A DNA stretch of 64,000 bases from Acrocarpospora phusangensis (GTDB taxonomy: Bacteria > Actinomycetota > Actinomycetes > Streptosporangiales > Streptosporangiaceae). The stretch is from positions 62,001 to 126,000 of the forward strand of contig NZ_BOOA01000004.1 in NCBI RefSeq assembly GCF_016862995.1. Reading direction: 5' to 3'. Of the stretch, positions 55,041-63,602 are shown piece by piece (the first letter of the stretch is position 1; every line of letters starts with the position of its first letter). Under the pieces are notes generated by a model that was not told the DNA's origin, did not search any database, and was given only the letters and a program-made list of their open reading frames with translations. Made by a program: the position numbers and the translations under genes.

Positions 55041-56200
55041 GGCATCGGGTCCAGACCATGGAAGGGGAAGACCGCGTTCCGGGTGGCCATGATGGCGCGG
55101 TCGATGGGATCCGCCGGATCGAAACCCTGCGAGATATCGCGATATTCCGGGTTTCTGCCGTCGGTCATGGTGAGCGGGGGGATCTCGCCGGTCCGCCGCC
55201 GTACGAACGCCCGCCACTCCTCCGGCGTCCGCGTCTCCGGGGCGACCGGCACCCCGGCCAGCTCGGCGATCAGGTGCGTCCAGGCCCGGGGAACCACCTG
55301 GACCAGCTCGTAGCCACCGCCTCCGGTGGCCACCCACCGCCCGCCGGCGGTCTCGTGCGCCAGCCTGTGCAGCTCCTGGTAGGCGGTGCGCTGCCCGTCC
55401 AGGCTGAGCATCAGGTTGGCCAGCGGGTCCAGCGCGTGGCTGTCGCACCCGTGCTGGGTGACCAGGATCTCCGGGCCGAACTCGCGCAGCAGCGGCGGCA
55501 CCACCGCGTGGAAGGCCCGCAGCCAGCCCGGGTCCCCGCAGCCGGCCGGGAGCGCCACGTTCACCGAAGTGCCCTCGGCGCCGGTCTCGTGCGGGTAGCC
55601 CGTACCGGGGAAGAGGGTGCGCGGAGACTCGTGGAGGCTGATCGTCAGCACCCGGGGGTCGTGGAGGAACGCGGCCTGCACCCCGTCGCCGTGGTGCACG
55701 TCCACGTCCACGTACGCCACCCGCCTCGCACCCTGCTCCAGCAGCCAGGCGATCGCGACGGCCGGATCGTTGTAGACGCAGAAGCCGCTGGCGGCCGAGC
55801 GCATCGCGTGGTGCAGCCCGCCCGCCACGTTGACCGCGTGCTCCGCCTCCCCCGACCAGACGGACCTGGCCGCGGTCAGGGTGGCCCCCGCGACGAGCGC
55901 GGAGGCGTCGTGCACGCCCGGGAAGGCGGGATTGTCCGACGTGCCCAGCCCCACGCTCAGGTCGGCCCTGCCGGTCTTGGAGACCCGCTTGACCGCCTCG
56001 ATGTAGTGCCGGTCGTGCACCAGAGCCAGCTCGTCGTCCTCGGCGGGCAGGCAGCCGACCAGCTCCACGGCGTTCAGCACGCCCAGCTCCCGGGCCAGCG
56101 CCATCGTGAGCTCCACCCGTACGGGCGCGAGCGGATGCCGGGGGCCGAAGTCGTACGACGTGAGAGCGTCATCCCAGACCACCCGCACCGAGTCGCTCAT
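55037..56200 (-). CDS. acuC: Acetoin utilization protein AcuC / class I-like histone deacetylase family
   Basis: A 387-residue zinc deacylase of the HDAC superfamily. The active-site strands YVDVDVHHGDGVQAAFL (Asp/His metal ligands), SLHESPRTLFPGTGYP and ILVTQHGCDSHALDPLANL (Asp ligand) are all present. AcuC removes acetyl groups from acetyl-CoA synthetase in Bacillus, and a general protein-deacetylase role is likely. ATG 56200 is the first start in the frame. Gene pairing with the phosphatase-like protein is conserved in actinobacteria. Confidence 0.93.
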   Translation of the reverse strand: MSDSVRVVWDDALTSYDFGPRHPLAPVRVELTMALARELGVLNAVELVGCLPAEDDELALVHDRHYIEAVKRVSKTGRADLSVGLGTSDNPAFPGVHDASALVAGATLTAARSVWSGEAEHAVNVAGGLHHAMRSAASGFCVYNDPAVAIAWLLEQGARRVAYVDVDVHHGDGVQAAFLHDPRVLTISLHESPRTLFPGTGYPHETGAEGTSVNVALPAGCGDPGWLRAFHAVVPPLLREFGPEILVTQHGCDSHALDPLANLMLSLDGQRTAYQELHRLAHETAGGRWVATGGGGYELVQVVPRAWTHLIAELAGVPVAPETRTPEEWRAFVRRRTGEIPPLTMTDGRNPEYRDISQGFDPADPIDRAIMATRNAVFPFHGLDPMP

Positions 56201-56233
56201 GCCACGAAATTACCGTACGCCCGGCGCATCAGA

Positions 56234-57418
56234 TTATTCGGCCCGCAACGCCACCACCGGATCGAGCCGGCCCGCCCGCCGCGCCGGAGCCACCCCGAAG
56301 AACACCCCGACCCCGACCGAGACGCCGAACGCGAGCGCGATCGACCACCAGGTGATCGCGGCCGGCACCGGCGACACCGCCGCGATCAGCAGCGCCCCGC
56401 CCACGCCGAGCACGATGCCGGTCACGCCGCCGATGGTGGTGAGCAGCACGGCCTCGATCAGGAACTGGCCGAGGATGTCGCGCTGCCGCGCCCCGAGCGC
56501 CTTGCGGAGCCCGATCTCCTTGGTCCGCTCCCGCACGCTGACCAGCATGATGTTGGACACGCCGACCCCGCCGACCAGCAGCGAGATGCCGGCGATGGCG
56601 GCCAGCACGCCGGTCAGCATACCGAGCACGGTGCCGATGGTGCCGAGCAGCTGGGTCTGGGTGACGGCGGAGAACTTCTCCCCCGGGTACCGCTGGACCA
56701 GCGCGTCCACCACCCGCTGTTGCAGGCCCTCGATCTCGTCGGGCCCGGACGCGCCGATGGCGATGCCGTTGATCCTGGCCACGCCGATGAGGCGCTGCGC
56801 GGTGGTGACCGGGACGTGCACCTCCTGGTCGCGGGCCACCCCGAAGGTCGCGCCGACCTTCTCGTAGACGCCGATGACCCGGAACCGCACGCCGGAGATG
56901 GTGGCCTGGCGGCCGACCGGGTCCACGTCGCCGAAGAGCCGGGAGGCCACCTCGGACCCGAGGATGACCACCCGGCGGCGGGTGTCCACGTCGGTCTCGC
57001 TCAGGTATCTGCCGCGCCGCAGCGGGCGGTCGAAGATGTTGGCGACGTACTGGTCGGTGCCGACCACGGTCACGAACGCCTCGTCCCGGCCGACCCTGAC
57101 CGTCTCGCCGGACTGCACGGACACGGTCACCCGGGACTCGTCACCGACCACCCGCCGCACGTACGCGACGTCGGCGAGGTCCAGGCGGCTCTGGGTGGGG
57201 GCGGCGGCGAAGTTCAGCTGGCCGGGCACGACCAGGATGATGTTGCTGCCGAGTCCGGCGATCTCCTGCTCGACGGCGTTCTTGGCGCCGGTGCCGATGG
57301 CGACCAGCACGACCACGGCGGAGACGCCGATGATCACGCCCAGCATGGTCAGCGCGCTGCGGAGCCGGTTGACGCGCAGCGCCTCCAGCGCCATCCGGAG
57401 CGCTTCGGCGGTCCTCAC
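56234..57418 (-). CDS. MacB/FtsX-type ABC transporter permease
   Basis: A 394-residue permease with four membrane helices: one near residue 24 (ALTMLGVIIGVSAVVVLVA), then three after 270 (LGMLTGVLAAIAGISLLVGG and following). A large external MacB-type domain lies between. The FtsX-like motif VSVRERTKEIGLRKALGAR is diagnostic. With the adjacent ATPase and adaptor it forms a MacAB-like export or mechanotransmission system. GTG 57418 overlaps the ATPase stop as GTGA. The substrate is unknown. Confidence 0.93.
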   Translation of the reverse strand: MRTAEALRMALEALRVNRLRSALTMLGVIIGVSAVVVLVAIGTGAKNAVEQEIAGLGSNIILVVPGQLNFAAAPTQSRLDLADVAYVRRVVGDESRVTVSVQSGETVRVGRDEAFVTVVGTDQYVANIFDRPLRRGRYLSETDVDTRRRVVILGSEVASRLFGDVDPVGRQATISGVRFRVIGVYEKVGATFGVARDQEVHVPVTTAQRLIGVARINGIAIGASGPDEIEGLQQRVVDALVQRYPGEKFSAVTQTQLLGTIGTVLGMLTGVLAAIAGISLLVGGVGVSNIMLVSVRERTKEIGLRKALGARQRDILGQFLIEAVLLTTIGGVTGIVLGVGGALLIAAVSPVPAAITWWSIALAFGVSVGVGVFFGVAPARRAGRLDPVVALRAE

Positions 57419-58107
57419 GAGGCCCCCGTGTCGTGCTCGATCAGGCCGTCCCTGACGTGGATCTGGCGGCGGGCCCGGCCCGCGACCTCGGGTTCGTGGG
57501 TGACCAGGACGATGGCCACGCCGCTGTCGTGGTTGAGGCGTTCCAGCAGGTTCATCACCTCGGCGCCGTTGCGCGAGTCCAGGTTGCCGGTCGGCTCGTC
57601 GGCCAGCACGACCTTGGGGTCGCCGACCAGCGCGCGGGCGATGGCCACCCGCTGCTGCTCGCCGCCGGACATCTGGGCGGGCCGGTGCGTCAGCCGGTGG
57701 GCCAGCCCGACCGCCTCCAGCGCGGCCTGGGCCCGGTTCCTGCGTTCGGCGCGGGGCACGCCCCGGTAGACCAGCGGCAGCGCCACGTTGTCCAGCGCCG
57801 AGGTCCTGGCCAGCAGGTGGAAGGACTGGAAGACGAAGCCGATCGTCTGGTTGCGTAACTCGGCCAGCTCGGTGTCGCTGAGCGTCGCCACGTCCACGCC
57901 GCCCACCCTGAGCACGCCGGAGGTCGGGCGGTCCAGGCAGCCGAGCAGGTGCATGAGGGTGGACTTGCCGGACCCGGACGGGCCGATGATCGCGGCGAAC
58001 TCCCCGGGCGAGACGGTCAGGTCCACCCCCCGCAGCGCGTCCACCGACACCCCTTCCAGCTGGTACGACCGGGTCAGCGCCACCGCCTCGAAAGCCGGCG
58101 CGCTCAC
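57415..58107 (-). CDS. ABC transporter ATP-binding protein (MacB/LolD type)
   Basis: A 230-residue ATPase. Walker A is IIGPSGSGKSTLMHLLGCLD, the signature MSGGEQQRVAIARAL, Walker B KVVLADEPTGNLDS and the H-loop VLVTHEPEVAG. Q-loop and the RNQTIGFVFQSFHLLARTSA segment are typical of MacB/LolD. It energises the permease encoded immediately downstream. GTG 58107 overlaps the adaptor stop as GTGA. Confidence 0.96.
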   Translation of the reverse strand: MSAPAFEAVALTRSYQLEGVSVDALRGVDLTVSPGEFAAIIGPSGSGKSTLMHLLGCLDRPTSGVLRVGGVDVATLSDTELAELRNQTIGFVFQSFHLLARTSALDNVALPLVYRGVPRAERRNRAQAALEAVGLAHRLTHRPAQMSGGEQQRVAIARALVGDPKVVLADEPTGNLDSRNGAEVMNLLERLNHDSGVAIVLVTHEPEVAGRARRQIHVRDGLIEHDTGAS

Positions 58108-59483
58108 TCGAGCTCCTGGCCTTCGCGTACGGTGTCGGCGCCCTTCACCACGATCCGGTCGCCCACGGCCAGGCCGCCGAGCACCTCCACCATGGCGTCG
58201 CCCTGCGCGCCCAGCTTGACCGTCCTGCGTTCGGCCCTGCCCTGCTGGACCAGCCAGACCACGCTCTCCCTGCCGCTGGAGACGATCGCGGAGGCGGGCA
58301 CGGCCACCGTGTCCGGAGAGTCCTTGACGGTGAGGCGGATGACGGCGCTCATGCCTGGTTTGGGGGCGGGGGCCTCGTCGCCGTCGTCGTACAGGCCGTC
58401 GCCGAGGGAGAGGCGGACGGGGTAGCTGACGCCGCCGGTGGCGCCCTCCTTGGGGGTGACGCCGACGCCGGTCACGCGGGCGGTGTAGGACGCGCCGGGC
58501 ACGGCGTCGAACTCGACGACGGCCTCGGTGCCGTCCTCGACCAGGAGCACGTCGGTCTCGTCCACGTCGGCGGCCAGGCTGAGCTCGGAGACGTCGGTGA
58601 TCGTGACGATCGCGTCCCCGGCGGCCACGGGCACGCCGACGGCGATCACGCCGGCCGAGCGGCCGGTGGCGCCGCCCGACGGCGGGGCCAGGCCGGCGGG
58701 GAGCAGGGCGCTCAGGTCCGGCTGGGCGCCGCCGGAGCCCGCGCCGCCCAGGGTCACCACGCCGCTGAAGGGCGCCTTGATGGTGAGGGCGTCCACGGTC
58801 GACTCCGCGGCCTCGACGGCCGCCTTGGTCTGCGTCCGGGAGGCGGCCCGCAGGGAGCTCATCGACTCGGTGAGGCCGCCGAGGCCCGCGCCGAGCTGGC
58901 CGGTCACCTGGGAGAGCGTGCGGTTCAGCGAGGTGTTGAGGCCGGTCACGATCTCGCCGAGGGCCTCGTGCTGCGCTTCGTGCTGGGCTTCGGCCGCGTC
59001 CAGCGCGGTGAGCAGCTGCTCGCGGACGACCGGGTCCTCGATCTTCTTGGCCGAGGTACGGGCCTTCGCGAGGCTGCGCCGTACCTTGGTGTCGAGTTTG
59101 CCGGAGAGTTTGAGCCGCGGCAGCGTGATCGCCGGGGCGCCGCCGCCGGCGGGCGCGGCCTTGGCGGCCTGGGCGTCCGCCTTGCGGGCCTGGCTCAGCT
59201 GGTCACGCGCCTGCTTGGAGGTGATCTTGGCCAGCAGCTGGCCCTTCTTCACCGTGTCGCCGTCGCTCACGTAGAGCTTGCCGACCGTCCCGGCGGCGGG
59301 CGAGGTGAGCGTGGCGGTGGCCCGCGCGCCCACGGTTCCCGGGGCCTCCACGACCTCGCTCACCGACGCCCGGGTCACCTGTGCGATCTGCACCTTCGGC
59401 GGCTCGTCCCCGGTGCAACCGGTGAGCAGGAAGGTCATGATGAGAAGCGGGGGGAAACCGCGACGAATCGTCACTCGACCCAT
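58104..59483 (-). CDS. HlyD/MacA-type efflux adaptor lipoprotein
   Basis: A 459-residue periplasmic-adaptor-like protein. A signal with lipobox LLTGC (near residue 22) makes it a lipoprotein. A biotinyl-lipoyl domain (GTVGKLYVSDGDTVKKGQLL), a long helical hairpin (about 80-230, with ARKADAQAAKAAPAGG and EAAEAQHEAQHEALGEIVTG-like segments), a second lipoyl half (LTIKAPFSGVVTLGGAGSGG) and beta-barrel/MP domains follow. It connects the MacB-like permease to the outside. An apparent Gly/Pro insertion lies in the lipoyl domain (GAGSGGAQPDLSALL to VIAVGVPV). GTG or ATG near 59483 opens the operon. Confidence 0.9.
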   Translation of the reverse strand: MGRVTIRRGFPPLLIMTFLLTGCTGDEPPKVQIAQVTRASVSEVVEAPGTVGARATATLTSPAAGTVGKLYVSDGDTVKKGQLLAKITSKQARDQLSQARKADAQAAKAAPAGGGAPAITLPRLKLSGKLDTKVRRSLAKARTSAKKIEDPVVREQLLTALDAAEAQHEAQHEALGEIVTGLNTSLNRTLSQVTGQLGAGLGGLTESMSSLRAASRTQTKAAVEAAESTVDALTIKAPFSGVVTLGGAGSGGAQPDLSALLPAGLAPPSGGATGRSAGVIAVGVPVAAGDAIVTITDVSELSLAADVDETDVLLVEDGTEAVVEFDAVPGASYTARVTGVGVTPKEGATGGVSYPVRLSLGDGLYDDGDEAPAPKPGMSAVIRLTVKDSPDTVAVPASAIVSSGRESVVWLVQQGRAERRTVKLGAQGDAMVEVLGGLAVGDRIVVKGADTVREGQELE

Positions 59484-59499
59484 CGTAATGGGACGATTA

Positions 59500-60705
59500 C
59501 TAGGCCCTGGGAACGGCTCTCAGGTTTCGCACGGCAGGCGTCGCGATCAGCACGGCGATCCCCGCCAGCCCGGTCGCGAACCCGAACATGAGCACGTTCT
59601 CCGCGCCCAGCCACTCGCCCGCCACCGGCGCCAGCGACTGCCCGATCGGAATGCTCAGCACCGACCCCGCCACCTCGTACGCGGTGACCCGGTTGAGCAC
59701 CTCCCCCGGCACCTGCGTCTGCACGCTGGTCGCCCACATGACCGACCAGAACGCCCAGGACGCCCCCGCCAGCACCATCCCGCCCACCAGGTAAGGCAAC
59801 GGCAGCCGCAGCGCGATGATCAGCGGCATGGCCATGAAGAGCGTCATCGCGAGCGCGCCGGAGAACAGCGGCCGGGAGGGCCGGTAGCGCATCGCGATCA
59901 GGCCGCCGATGATGCTTCCGACGCCCTCCCCGGTCACGCCGATCACGTACGCGGTCTCGCCGAGGCTCTTGGTGACCAGTTCCGCGCCCAGCGGCCAGCT
60001 CGGGCCGAAGAGCGTGATGCCGTACACCGACCAGACCAGGATCACCGACCACATCCAGGTCCGGGAGCGGAACTCCCGCCAGCCCTCCCGCAGGTCCCTG
60101 ATCACTTTGGTGCCGGGTACGGCGAGCAGGCGCACCCGCAGGGCGAGCAGGCAGAGGGCGCTGACCGCGAAGCCGCCGGCGTTGACGGCGTAGACGACGC
60201 CGGCGCCGCCGAGCAGCACGATGGCGCCCGCCAGGCCGGGGCCGAGCAGCCGGGCGATCGCGTCGGCCACCCGCAGGACGGCGTTGGCGCGCTGCGGGTC
60301 GTCGGCGATCTGCGGGACCATGCTGTTCACGCCGGGCTGGAAGAGCGCCGCGCCGAGGCCGCTGAGCGCGGACATGACGATCAGCAGCCAGAGCGCCGGG
60401 CGGCCGGCGAAGAACGCGAACGCGATGACCAGGTGGGTGACGACCCGCAGCAGGTCGGCCCCGATCATCATCTTGCGGGCGGTGAACCGGTCGGCGAACA
60501 CGCCGCCGAACAGGACGAGCCCCCCGAAGGAGGCCATCCAGGAGGCCAGCACCAAGCCCACGCCGACCGGGCCGTACAGGCTGAGGATGCCTAAAGTCAC
60601 CGCGATGGGGAGCATGGCATCGCCCATCAGGGCGACCGACCGCGCCACGAAATACAGGGAGAAATCCCTCGACCACAGCGCACGACGCGTTAGTACGACC
60701 GCCAC
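59500..60705 (-). CDS. MFS transporter (exporter-like)
   Basis: A 401-residue major facilitator with 12 predicted helices. It resembles the MFS_3/enterobactin-exporter type with FSLYFVARSVALMGDAMLPI in helix 1 and the helix 2-3 loop FGGVFADRFTARKMMIGADL. The final residues (AVRNLRAVPRA) are cytoplasmic. The substrate is unknown, but the family includes macrolide and siderophore exporters. GTG 60705 is the likely start. Two clear dyads precede it. It is 16 bp upstream of the adaptor gene and may be part of the same transcription unit. Confidence 0.9.
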   Translation of the reverse strand: MAVVLTRRALWSRDFSLYFVARSVALMGDAMLPIAVTLGILSLYGPVGVGLVLASWMASFGGLVLFGGVFADRFTARKMMIGADLLRVVTHLVIAFAFFAGRPALWLLIVMSALSGLGAALFQPGVNSMVPQIADDPQRANAVLRVADAIARLLGPGLAGAIVLLGGAGVVYAVNAGGFAVSALCLLALRVRLLAVPGTKVIRDLREGWREFRSRTWMWSVILVWSVYGITLFGPSWPLGAELVTKSLGETAYVIGVTGEGVGSIIGGLIAMRYRPSRPLFSGALAMTLFMAMPLIIALRLPLPYLVGGMVLAGASWAFWSVMWATSVQTQVPGEVLNRVTAYEVAGSVLSIPIGQSLAPVAGEWLGAENVLMFGFATGLAGIAVLIATPAVRNLRAVPRA

Positions 60706-60723
60706 CCCGACCCGCCCCGAAGT

Positions 60724-60764
60724 CCGAAATATCGGAAAGTTTCCTTATGATTATCTACATAAGG
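60724..60764. promoter_or_regulatory. Operator dyads before the MFS gene
   Basis: CCTTATG (60743-60749) and CATAAGG (60758-60764) form a perfect 7-bp dyad around an 8-nt AT-rich centre, 38-59 bp before GTG 60705. A second smaller dyad CCGA-N4-TCGG lies at 60724-60735. The form fits a MarR/TetR-type repressor site; no such regulator gene is adjacent. Confidence 0.6.
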
Positions 60765-60785
60765 GCAGGTCGCCTAAACCCGGGG

Positions 60786-61580
60786 TCACCCCGACGCGAG
60801 TTGCCGGCTCCGGTCCCGGGCGGCCTCGATGGCGTCCAGGAAGGCGGCGCGCACGCGGTGGCGCTCCAGCTCGGCGATGGCCGAAATGGTGGTTCCGCCC
60901 GGAGACGTCACGGCCTCCCGGAGGATCACCGGGTGCTCCCCCGAGTCCCGCAGCATGATCGCCGCGCCCACGATCGACTGCGTCACCATGTCCAGCGCGG
61001 CCGCCCGCGGCATGCCCAGCAGGATGCCCGCGTCCACCATCGCCTCGACCAGATAGAAGAAGTACGCGGGCCCGCTGCCGGACAGCGCGGTCGCCGCGTC
61101 CTGCTGGGACTCCGGGATGCGCAGCACCTTGCCCACCGGCCGGAGCAGGTCCTCGGTCTGCCGCATGTGCTCCTCGGCCGCGTGCGCGCCCGACGAGATC
61201 ACGCTCATCGCCTCGTCCACCAGCACCGGTGTGTTGGACATCACCCGGACCACCGGCACGGAGGCGCCCAGGCGGGACTCCACGAACTCCGTCGTGATGC
61301 CCGCCGCCACGGAGACGACCAGCCGGTCGGCGGGCACGAAGGGGGCGATCTCGGTGAGCAGGGCGGCCATGTCCTGCGGCTTCACCGCCAGGATGAGGGT
61401 GTCGGCGGTCTTGGCGGCCTCGGCGTTGCTGACCACGCGCACGCCGTACCGCACGCGCAGGGCCTCGGCGCGGTCCTGGCGGCGGGCGGTGGCCATGATG
61501 TCGCCGGGCCGCCGCCCGGCCCTGACCAGGCCGGACAGCAGGGCCTCGCCCATCTTGCCGGTTCCCAGAATCGCGATCAT
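60786..61580 (-). CDS. proC: Pyrroline-5-carboxylate reductase
   Basis: A 264-residue enzyme for the last step of proline synthesis. The NADPH motif IAILGTGKMGEALLSGLVRAG opens the protein. AVKPQDMAALL, VVRVMSNTPVLV and the C-terminal LSGSGPAYFFYLVEAMVDAG and EAVTSPGGTTISAIAELE complete the signature. ATG 61580 was chosen with GAGGT upstream; the frame remains open further 5' in shadow of the ABC-2 permease. It appears monocistronic between two exporter loci. Confidence 0.96.
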   Translation of the reverse strand: MIAILGTGKMGEALLSGLVRAGRRPGDIMATARRQDRAEALRVRYGVRVVSNAEAAKTADTLILAVKPQDMAALLTEIAPFVPADRLVVSVAAGITTEFVESRLGASVPVVRVMSNTPVLVDEAMSVISSGAHAAEEHMRQTEDLLRPVGKVLRIPESQQDAATALSGSGPAYFFYLVEAMVDAGILLGMPRAAALDMVTQSIVGAAIMLRDSGEHPVILREAVTSPGGTTISAIAELERHRVRAAFLDAIEAARDRSRQLASG

Positions 61581-61624
61581 GCCGTACACCTCGCAGCTAG
61601 GGGACGGCCGCAGCTTACCCAGTA

Positions 61625-62359
61625 CTAGGGCGTCCGGCGGCGCAGCGTCGCCGCGCCGAGGCCGAGGGCGAGCAGGATCGATCCGGAGACCACGGCCACG
61701 TCGCGCCAGAAGTCGCCGCCCAGCTCCGCGCTCACGGCCGCCAGCTTCATGGCCTCGATCGCGTACGACATGGGAAGCACGTTGGAGATCCATTCCAGCA
61801 CGGTGGCCATCTGGTCGCGCGGGACCAGGATGCCGCCCAGCAGGAGCTGCGGGAACATCACCAGCGGCATGAACTGCACGGCCTGGAACTCGCTGCGGGC
61901 GAACGCGCTGCACAGCAGGCCCATGGCGGTGCCCAGCAGGGCGTTGAGCAGCGCCACCAGGACCAGCGGCCAGAGCGAGCCGGCCAGCTCCAGGTCCAGC
62001 CAGGTGAGCGAGACGGCCAGGGCCACGCCGACCTGGAGGCAGGCCATGAAGCCGAAGGCCAGGCCGTACCCGAGGAGGAGGTCGAGCTGGCCGAGCGGGG
62101 AGGCCATCAGCCGTTCGAGGGTGCCGGAGGTGCGCTCCCGGAGCGTGGCGATGGAGGTGACCAGGAACATCACCAGGAAGGGGAACACGCACAGCAGCAC
62201 CGGCGCCCAGGCCGCGAAGGCGCGCTGGTTGTCCATGACGTAGTAGAGCAGCACGATGACCAGCGTCGGCACCAGGACCATGAGCGCCACCGTGCGGTGG
62301 TCGTTGCGGAGCTGGTTCATGATCCGCCGGGCGGTGGCCAGGGTGATGGTCGCGTTCAC
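61625..62359 (-). CDS. ABC-2 type permease (exporter)
   Basis: A 244-residue permease with six helices in ABC-2 (DrrB-like) arrangement. It opens ARRIMNQLRNDHRTVALMVL and has the conserved LRERTSGTLERLMASPLGQLDLLLGY loop, then FMPLVMFPQLLLGGILVPRDQ near residue 170. It pairs with the ATPase encoded immediately upstream; GTG 62359 overlaps that stop as GTGA. The substrate, probably a drug or lipid-like compound, is unknown. Confidence 0.93.
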   Translation of the reverse strand: MNATITLATARRIMNQLRNDHRTVALMVLVPTLVIVLLYYVMDNQRAFAAWAPVLLCVFPFLVMFLVTSIATLRERTSGTLERLMASPLGQLDLLLGYGLAFGFMACLQVGVALAVSLTWLDLELAGSLWPLVLVALLNALLGTAMGLLCSAFARSEFQAVQFMPLVMFPQLLLGGILVPRDQMATVLEWISNVLPMSYAIEAMKLAAVSAELGGDFWRDVAVVSGSILLALGLGAATLRRRTP

Positions 62360-63084
62360 GCCGCCTGCCTCTCCTCGATCAGGCGCAGGAACGCCTCCTC
62401 CAGGTCCGCCGTACCGGTCCGGTCGCGCAGCACCTGTGGGCTGTCGTCCGCGAGCAGGTCACCGTCGCGTAGGACGAGCAGGCGCTGGCAGCGACCCGCC
62501 TCGTCCATCACGTGGCTGGAGACCACCACGGTGACGCCCCGGTCGGCCAGACCCTGGAAGAGCGTCCAGAGCTCCTTGCGGAGAACCGGGTCGAGGCCCA
62601 CCGTCGGCTCGTCCAGGAGCAGCAGCTGCGGGCTGCCGAGCAGGGAGACCGCCAGGCTGGCCCGGCTCAGCTGGCCGCCGGACAGGGTGCCGCCGAGCTG
62701 GCGACGCTGGCCGGTCAGGCCGACCTCGGCCAGCACGCGGTCCACGTCGCCTGCGGGCGCGCCCAGGACGGCCGCGAAGTAGCGCAGGTTCTCCTGCACG
62801 GACAGGTCCCGGTAGATGGCTGGGTTCTGGGTGGAGTAACCGACCGAGCGGCGCAGGGCCGGACTGCCCGCGGGCTCGCCGAGCACGGTGACCTCGCCGC
62901 CGGCGACCACCTGCACGCCGACGATCGCACGGATCAGGGTCGTCTTGCCGCACCCGCTGGGGCCGAGCACGCCGGTGATCTGGCCGCGCGGCACCTCGAA
63001 GGAAACCCCGTGCAGCACCTCGCGGCCGCCCCGGGTCACCCGCAGATCCCGGACCGAGATCGCGGGCTGAGATAAACTCATCAT
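62356..63084 (-). CDS. ABC-2 exporter ATP-binding protein
   Basis: A 242-residue ATPase of the DrrA/CcmA type. Walker A is GVLGPSGCGKTTLIRAIVGV, the signature TLSGGQLSRASLAVSLLG, Walker B QLLLLDEPTVGLDP and the H-loop VVVSSHVMDEAGR. The C-terminus is short, without the long tail of DrrA. ATG 63084 (MM start) lies inside a near-perfect dyad and about 7 nt after a -10-like box, so the transcript is probably leaderless. It is divergent from the exported-protein genes. Confidence 0.95.
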   Translation of the reverse strand: MMSLSQPAISVRDLRVTRGGREVLHGVSFEVPRGQITGVLGPSGCGKTTLIRAIVGVQVVAGGEVTVLGEPAGSPALRRSVGYSTQNPAIYRDLSVQENLRYFAAVLGAPAGDVDRVLAEVGLTGQRRQLGGTLSGGQLSRASLAVSLLGSPQLLLLDEPTVGLDPVLRKELWTLFQGLADRGVTVVVSSHVMDEAGRCQRLLVLRDGDLLADDSPQVLRDRTGTADLEEAFLRLIEERQAA

Positions 63085-63119
63085 GTGATGAATTTAACTT
63101 CGGGCCATACCGGAGTCAA
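63073..63119 (-). promoter_or_regulatory. Promoter with overlapping operator, likely leaderless
   Basis: On the minus strand, TTGACT (63119-63114) and TTAAAT (63097-63092) are spaced 16 bp, and the A of ATG 63084 lies 8 nt past the -10 box. A dyad with arms TAAA-N-TCATCA (63073-63083) and TGATGA-N-TTTA (63086-63096), matching except one pair and a 2-nt centre, overlaps the -10 box and start codon. A repressor there would block initiation. Confidence 0.7.
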
Positions 63120-63122
63120 TGC

Positions 63123-63602
63123 ATGACTGAACCCGCGCCGGAACTCGGCCGTCATACGGACATGAGACGGATCTGGCTGATCGCGCTCCTGCTGACGGCG
63201 GTCGCGTGCGGAGGGGGGAATTCCGTGACCACTGGCCAACCGGCCGACCCGGAACAGCCGGTGAGCACGCCGGTCGGCACCCCGGCCGGCTCCGGCACGC
63301 CGAGCGCCGGGCCCTCCATGACCGTGCCCGTCGGGAACACCCTGAACCCGCGCAAGATCCCGTGGACCACCGCGCGGCCGGCAGGCGGCGACCTGGAGAT
63401 CACCTGGGTCTCCGGCGTGGAGCCGTGCAACTCGCTGGACCGGGTGGACGTCGCGTACGCCGCGGCGGAGGTGACCGTCACGCTGTGGGAGGGCACCACC
63501 GACGAGGACGCGATCTGCATCGAGATCGCCATCGAGAAGAAGACGATCGTCAAACTCACCGAGCCGGTCGGCGACCGGAAGATCGTGGACGGTGCGAAAT
63601 GA
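63123..63602 (+). CDS. Exported lipoprotein-like protein of unknown function
   Basis: A 159-residue protein with an N-terminal signal (MRRIWLIALLLTAVAC) at residues 14-29 ending in a lipobox-like Cys, and a Pro/Gly/Ser/Thr-rich linker to about residue 70. The globular part begins NTLNPRKIPWTTARP and includes ITWVSGVEPCNSLDRVDV, a WEGTTDEDAICIEIAIEKKT strand and two cysteines spaced about 35 residues. GGAG lies 7 nt before ATG 63123. It overlaps the following paralogue gene by four bases (ATGA). I do not recognise a family. Confidence 0.82.
   Translation: MTEPAPELGRHTDMRRIWLIALLLTAVACGGGNSVTTGQPADPEQPVSTPVGTPAGSGTPSAGPSMTVPVGNTLNPRKIPWTTARPAGGDLEITWVSGVEPCNSLDRVDVAYAAAEVTVTLWEGTTDEDAICIEIAIEKKTIVKLTEPVGDRKIVDGAK

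Noticed and set aside
56234-63084. Possible secondary-metabolite gene cluster around the exporters
   Set aside because: There are no polyketide, peptide-synthetase, terpene or RiPP biosynthesis genes; the region contains exporters and proC only.
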